From NCBI GenBank assembly GCA_038317685.1, contig JBBQBQ010000116.1, positions 1 through 10,304 on the forward strand: a stretch of DNA of 10,304 nucleotides, given 5' to 3'. This document shows positions 7,021 through 10,304 of this stretch, piece by piece. Each line of letters begins with the position of its first letter. Within the stretch, counting starts at the first letter, position 1. The translations under genes were made by a program, and so were the position numbers. Under the pieces are notes generated by a model. It saw only the letters and a program-made list of their open reading frames with translations, made no database searches and was not told where the DNA came from. The stretch is from JBBQBQ01 sp038317685. GTDB taxonomy: Bacteria; Desulfobacterota; Desulfuromonadia; Desulfuromonadales; DDH964.

Positions 7021-7578
7021 TCAGGGCTGATTTTCAGGGTCGGCGAGGAGAACGATCTGCTCAAGTCTATCTTTTTTCCGGCTGATTCCCGCCGAAGCAG
7101 CGGCGTCAGCGCGGCAGACCTGAGCCAGCAAGGGGAAGAGGGGCAAGCGGCAGAAGCGCTGCTGACGGCGAGTCAATGTGCCGTTGGTCGGAAGATTCCA
7201 GGAGAGGGCGAAGTGGTGGTGGCGCACCAGCCAGCAGACATCCTCCAGCAGGTGATTTAGACCCAGACGCACCAAGACCGCCCGCGCCAAAGCTTCACCC
7301 GCTTCCGAATGGCCGTGAGCCCGCCAGCGACCATCCTGGTAGTGGGTTGTCGAGGCTTTGCCGAGGTCGTGGAGAAGAACCCCCCAGAAGACCCGCTCGT
7401 CGGCCCCGGGATTCAACGCCGCGACCGCCAGCAGAGTATGGATCAGGGCATCTCCTTCGCCATGGTAGTCCTCCGGTTGGAGCACTCCGCCCAGCGCGGC
7501 AACCTCGGGCAAAAGAGCGGGGAGTTCCCCCCGCTCCTGCCACTCTTTCAGTCTCCTCTGCCAGTCTCCCGCCCGCAT
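7021..7578 (-). CDS. Stand-alone HD-domain phosphohydrolase, CCA-enzyme type
   Basis: 185 residues. The ATG overlaps the stop of the upstream CARF-HEPN gene (TGATG, one shared base), and a GGAGG lies 10 bases before it inside that gene, so translation is probably coupled. The metal-binding HD pattern is complete and in classical order: H47, H70-D71 in 'LLHDLGK', H88/H90 in 'HGHSEAG', H120-H122 in 'VRHHH', and D158. Spacing and motif style resemble the HD domain of bacterial CCA-adding enzymes, whose E. coli member has 2',3'-cyclic phosphodiesterase and phosphatase activity. There is no nucleotidyltransferase part. The HD order is not the permuted one of Cas10. Next to an RNase effector it may process cleaved RNA ends or degrade the activating nucleotide; this is inference. 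Confidence 0.8.
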   Translation of the reverse strand: MRAGDWQRRLKEWQERGELPALLPEVAALGGVLQPEDYHGEGDALIHTLLAVAALNPGADERVFWGVLLHDLGKASTTHYQDGRWRAHGHSEAGEALARAVLVRLGLNHLLEDVCWLVRHHHFALSWNLPTNGTLTRRQQRFCRLPLFPLLAQVCRADAAASAGISRKKDRLEQIVLLADPENQP

Positions 7579-8882
7579 CAGAAAAAGTCCTCCACCTTGT
7601 CCAGGGAGGGGAACCGTGGCAGCTTTTCGGCATCCACTTCGGCAAACCGAAGGGCGATTCCCAGGAGATTGCGATAAGTCCCCTCGGTGACGGGGTCAAA
7701 TCCATGAGCAAGGAGTGAATTGTTGCGGATGCTGAGAACCTGCCGCAACTCCGGTTCGGCCTGAAGATAGGCCTGGCCTAAGGGATCGGACAAACGCGCC
7801 AGCAACTCAAAACTGCGGTGGAGGGGAAGCTGAATCTTTTTTTCTGCAGATTCCAGCCGACCGGCGGCCAATTCTTCGCGCAACACCGGATCGGTGAGCT
7901 TGTCCAGGTCGATATGGGAATTGTCGAGGCCGTGGGCCAGTTTCAGGCGCACTTTGGCCATCTTCTCGATGGCGCTGTACAGCCTTGCCACGGCATCGTC
8001 AAACTTGTACTCGATTTCGGCACGGCGAACGGCATTCGCCAGGACATCGACAATAATCGCCGAGCCGTCTCCGCCCCGTACTTGTTCCAGATCCTTGCGG
8101 GAAGGGTTGCTTTTAAATTGGGCCGCATCGATTTTGAGAAGTTCAAGACGGGTCAGAGAAGCGGTCGCCTCCTCCAGGAAGGCCGTCAGGCCCGGCTGCC
8201 GATGGCCGTCGGCAAAGGGGCGCAGCAGGCCGAGTCCCTTGGCGAGGGCCGGATGGGCCGCGCGATATTGGAAGTTATCCCATTGGTAATATCCTTCCGC
8301 CAGACTTTCCAGCGCCTGGAAGAAGGTTCGGTTGACTTCGGCGCGACGGGCGGTTCGTTCGGCCAGGTCGCGCACGGCCCGGAAACGACAGCGCCCGAAG
8401 AGCACCCGTAATTCCTTCAAGTCATCGAGGGCCAGCACGTCCCAAGGGTTCTTTAACCTCAGAATTTGTTCCTTGCCATCGATGACCACGCCCAATCCCG
8501 CCTTGTCCCTTTCCAGCCCACCGACATAGCTGTACCGGCAGCCTTTGCCCGTGAGGGCCAGCACCAGGGCTGCGGACATGGTCTTGGTGCCCCCGGTATA
8601 GTCTCCCACCAGGTCGGCATAATCCAACCCCCATAGCTGCAGGATGGCAGGCAGGCCGGCTCTCAGGGCCGCGACGGATGAGAGCAGGTCCTGTTCATCC
8701 GGTGTGACGATCATCTCATGATCCAGGGGCCGGAAGGAGAGTGCTGGTTCGATACTCTCACGGACCACCCGACGGGTGTCCCGGGACGAGAAATAAATCA
8801 CGTAGTCCGGGCGCTGGGTGTTGAGGCTGTGGATGAGCGGGGCAGGGGAGCCGCCGACAGAGACCAGCAGAGCTTTGGGCAT
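7578..8882 (-). CDS. CRISPR-associated CARF-HEPN ribonuclease, Cas02710/TIGR02710 type
   Basis: 434 residues from the ATG at 8882, with AAAGGA (8892-8897) 9 bases upstream. The frame stays open 16 codons further left, but those codons have no such site. The N-terminal CARF domain (about 1-150) has the beta-strand/Gly loop 'LLVSVGGS' (5-12) and the ligand-site motif 'DYTGGTKTM' (94-102). A helical middle region follows. The C-terminal HEPN domain carries R386-x6-H393 ('RNNSLLAH'), the RNase active site. Proteins of this family (Csm6/Csx1 relatives) are switched on by cyclic oligoadenylate made by Cas10 of type III CRISPR systems and then cut RNA non-specifically. The gene sits in a tight minus-strand operon, 68 bases after the DUF2325-like gene and overlapping the HD gene. 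No cas10 or array is in the window, so the signal source must lie to the right or elsewhere. Confidence 0.85.
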   Translation of the reverse strand: MPKALLVSVGGSPAPLIHSLNTQRPDYVIYFSSRDTRRVVRESIEPALSFRPLDHEMIVTPDEQDLLSSVAALRAGLPAILQLWGLDYADLVGDYTGGTKTMSAALVLALTGKGCRYSYVGGLERDKAGLGVVIDGKEQILRLKNPWDVLALDDLKELRVLFGRCRFRAVRDLAERTARRAEVNRTFFQALESLAEGYYQWDNFQYRAAHPALAKGLGLLRPFADGHRQPGLTAFLEEATASLTRLELLKIDAAQFKSNPSRKDLEQVRGGDGSAIIVDVLANAVRRAEIEYKFDDAVARLYSAIEKMAKVRLKLAHGLDNSHIDLDKLTDPVLREELAAGRLESAEKKIQLPLHRSFELLARLSDPLGQAYLQAEPELRQVLSIRNNSLLAHGFDPVTEGTYRNLLGIALRFAEVDAEKLPRFPSLDKVEDFF

Positions 8883-8950
8883 GATAGTCATTCCTTTGGG
8901 AGAAAATGAACCCACCGGAGGCATGGTCACGAATAAGCCCCCTGGTCGGA

Positions 8951-9598
8951 TCAGGGTCGCTCAGGGGCGAGGTTCAAGGTCGCTTCAATGGATTGGCAGA
9001 GGGCCGCAACGCCCCGCTGGCCCTTTCCGCAGAACCCGGTGGGAACCCCGCGGAGGGGTCCTTCGAAGTTATTGCTCACGCGATGGGCCAGAATGGTGCC
9101 CCCCCAAATAATGGCCAGATCGACCTTCCCCGTCAGGGCGCTCGCCTCCCGTTTGGTGACGGTCCGATTCCCCTCAACGATTCGCAGATCAGGGCCGCCG
9201 AGGCGTTTCCGGAGTCGCTGCAACTCCGCCGCAACGTCAGGAGCGCCCCCGACCACCAGGATGCGCCCGATATTCCGCGCCGAGGTCATTTGAACCATGC
9301 GCCGAAAGGCCCGTTGATTGTCGCTCCCCTGGCAGCAGGGGCAGGCGGCCCGTGTCACCAGAGCCATATCGGCGAGCAAGTCATTGCAGGGCAAGGTCCG
9401 GATACATTCAGGGTTTTCACACCGGCGGGAAACGGCGCCCAGGACTTTTTGGGCCGCCTCCCGTTTGGTGATGCACATACGCTGTTTCCCGGCCCGTGTC
9501 AACCCTGCGGCTGCCAGGGCCGAAAGCGCGACCGTCCGGGCCTGCTCCGTATCGAAGCCCATTTCCAGAAGAAACTCCCGCAGCGGAAAATCGTCCAT
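8951..9598 (-). CDS. Cys-rich protein with DUF2325-like Rossmann domain, function unknown
   Basis: 215 residues; the ATG at 9598 follows a GGAGGAGGG stretch. An N-terminal helical part (1-55) is followed by a cysteine cluster C60-x4-C65-x5-C71 ... C86-x-C88-C89 that could hold zinc. Residues about 111-210 look like a Rossmann-type half: strand 'RILVVGG' (112-118), a helix, strand 'LRIVEG', a helix, and strand 'DLAIIWGGTILAHRV' (160-174). The order 'VVGG ... D-x-hydrophobic ... GT-x2-(A)H' is that of DUF2325 proteins. This resemblance is from memory and the family's activity is unknown to me. It could sense or bind a nucleotide, or be a CARF-like accessory. The motif TKREA appears twice (44-48 and 148-152). 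It lies between the zinc-ribbon gene (30-base gap) and the CARF-HEPN gene. Confidence 0.7.
   Translation of the reverse strand: MDDFPLREFLLEMGFDTEQARTVALSALAAAGLTRAGKQRMCITKREAAQKVLGAVSRRCENPECIRTLPCNDLLADMALVTRAACPCCQGSDNQRAFRRMVQMTSARNIGRILVVGGAPDVAAELQRLRKRLGGPDLRIVEGNRTVTKREASALTGKVDLAIIWGGTILAHRVSNNFEGPLRGVPTGFCGKGQRGVAALCQSIEATLNLAPERP
9143..9159. repeat. 17-base in-frame repeat, copy near the gene 3' end
   Basis: The plus-strand CGCCTCCCGTTTGGTGA is identical to 9455-9471, offset by 312 bases (104 codons), so both copies read in the same frame. Each encodes TKREA in the DUF2325-like protein. Whether it arose by internal duplication or gene conversion cannot be told. Confidence 0.6.
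9455..9471. repeat. 17-base in-frame repeat, copy near the gene 5' end
   Basis: Exact copy of 9143-9159 in the same gene and frame, encoding the first TKREA (residues 44-48). The flanking codons on both sides differ, so the identity is confined to this motif. Confidence 0.6.
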
Positions 9599-9628
9599 GG
9601 TCCCTCCTCCCGTCCGGTATTCCGATGG

Positions 9629-10234
9629 TCAATAATCTATCAGGGGCATCGTCCCCTGGTCTTCCTCGCAGGGCGGCACCAGGTAACTGGTCAGCAACGC
9701 CGACCAGAGGGATTTCCTTAGATCACGGGAATTCCGGTAGAGGGTTGAGGTGATCAGAAACCCGTACCGCCTTACGTTCCAGCAGTGGCCCGTATCCTCG
9801 TCGCAGAATTGGTGACTCCCGATCAGCACCGGGGTAACTTCGCTCCAGCCCCCCGGAGCCTTCCGGCCGAAACCGAAACCAACCGCTCTCTCCTCGGGGC
9901 CGCTGCCCAACGTTTTCAGCAACGACTTGATCTGGCCGGCAATCAGAAGAGCATCGGATGGGATCTCGATCTCCAACTCGATATCCCCGCTCACGAAATC
10001 GGTGGCCGTTACTTCATCCAGATAGAGACAGGCCGTTATCCGGCTTCGGTCCAATCGGGTCAAAGTCCGACGCTTGACCTTGGCGCGCAGTCTTCGTTCC
10101 TGTTGAGCGAGTTCCTCGCGTTCATCGGGGGTAGGAGCATCCCTGTCCGGAAGTTCACCACAACTGCCGCAGTAGCCCCACAGCGAATCATTTTCCGAAT
10201 CCATGTCGCCTCTGCAGATTGGGCAGATATCCAT
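9629..10234 (-). CDS. Zinc-ribbon protein with possible RAMP-like tail, function unknown
   Basis: 201 residues from the ATG at 10234. AAGGAG (10242-10247) lies 7 bases upstream; the frame is open beyond it to the window edge, so a longer form is not excluded. An N-terminal zinc ribbon has C4-x2-C7 and C22-x2-C25. An acidic-to-basic coiled stretch (about 36-60) follows, rich in Glu, Gln, Arg and Lys. The rest (about 63-201) starts with beta strands, including 'GDIELEIEIP', then a helix 'LIAGQIKSLLKTLG' and a Gly loop 'GFGFGRKAPGG' (119-129). That strand-helix-Gly-loop order is reminiscent of the second half of RAMP proteins (Cas7/Csx10-like), but the domain is short and the match weak. The position at the head of a CARF-HEPN operon makes a CRISPR-related or RNA-binding role plausible. 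The family is not recognised. Confidence 0.68.
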   Translation of the reverse strand: MDICPICRGDMDSENDSLWGYCGSCGELPDRDAPTPDEREELAQQERRLRAKVKRRTLTRLDRSRITACLYLDEVTATDFVSGDIELEIEIPSDALLIAGQIKSLLKTLGSGPEERAVGFGFGRKAPGGWSEVTPVLIGSHQFCDEDTGHCWNVRRYGFLITSTLYRNSRDLRKSLWSALLTSYLVPPCEEDQGTMPLIDY

Positions 10235-10235
10235 G

Positions 10236-10304
10236 TCAACGCTCCTTGATAAAGGGTCGATGTGCTCGGGGTCCACTCTGCCGGATTCGACTTGCGAAAA
10301 AAAT
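10236..10304 (-). CDS. Possible C-terminal tail of an upstream operon gene
   Basis: A minus-strand frame is open from the window edge to a TGA at 10236-10238, one base before the ATG of the zinc-ribbon gene. It gives 22 residues ending 'RPFIKER'. The TGA-C-ATG junction and the ribosome binding site inside this tail are what a tightly packed operon would show. The piece is too short to assign, and another frame is open here too, so it is tentative. Confidence 0.3.
   Translation of the reverse strand: MFFASRIRQSGPRAHRPFIKER

Noticed and set aside
8883..8930. 16-codon N-terminal extension of the CARF-HEPN protein
   Set aside because: The CARF strand begins right after the ATG at 8882, which has AAAGGA at good spacing. 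The extension adds only a Pro/Gly-rich leader.
10235..10276. GTG start adding 14 residues to the zinc-ribbon protein
   Set aside because: It would overlap the probable tail of the upstream gene and lacks a ribosome binding site. The ATG at 10234 has AAGGAG 7 bases before it.
7012..10304. CRISPR repeat array
   Set aside because: No regularly spaced repeats of 23-47 bases are present. The only repeat found is the single 17-base pair inside one gene.

Overview
The window is GC-rich and densely coded. Its gene content suggests a Gram-negative bacterium of the Desulfuromonadales/Geobacter type: a secreted beta-rich adhesin-like protein, the ribosome-assembly GTPase RbgA, an APC permease with a cytosolic sensor-like tail, and a type III CRISPR accessory effector. 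That taxonomic placement is inferred from protein style and base composition and was not tested by any search. No rRNA, tRNA, transposase or CRISPR repeat array is visible.

Left part (1-3943). A large secreted protein runs off the left edge on the minus strand. It has its own consensus promoter, which is flanked by two 18-base direct repeats exactly 44 bp apart. The 420-bp gap to the right (1603-2022) also holds a 17-codon ORF with a strong ribosome binding site, a strong stem-loop terminator, and a near-consensus plus-strand promoter driving a 66-residue cysteine-rich protein. Next, on the minus strand, is a short membrane-anchored penicillin-binding transpeptidase with its own promoter.

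Middle part (3944-7011). The plus strand carries rbgA, a 614-residue APC permease with a C-terminal Rossmann/USP-like domain, and a 36-residue single-pass membrane peptide with its own promoter and an inverted repeat that may be an operator.

Right part (7021-10304). A minus-strand operon looks like the distal end of a type III CRISPR or CRISPR-derived defence locus. In transcription order it contains: a possible C-terminal tail of an upstream gene; a zinc-ribbon protein with a weak RAMP-like tail; a Cys-rich protein with a DUF2325-like Rossmann half; a CARF-HEPN ribonuclease of the Cas02710 (TIGR02710) type; and a stand-alone HD phosphohydrolase of the CCA-enzyme type, coupled to the effector by a TGATG overlap. 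The likely logic is that a cyclic-oligonucleotide signal binds the CARF domain and switches on HEPN RNA cleavage. The HD enzyme would act on phosphate ends or on the signal. The two small metal-binding proteins have no assigned role and are the most novel content of the window.
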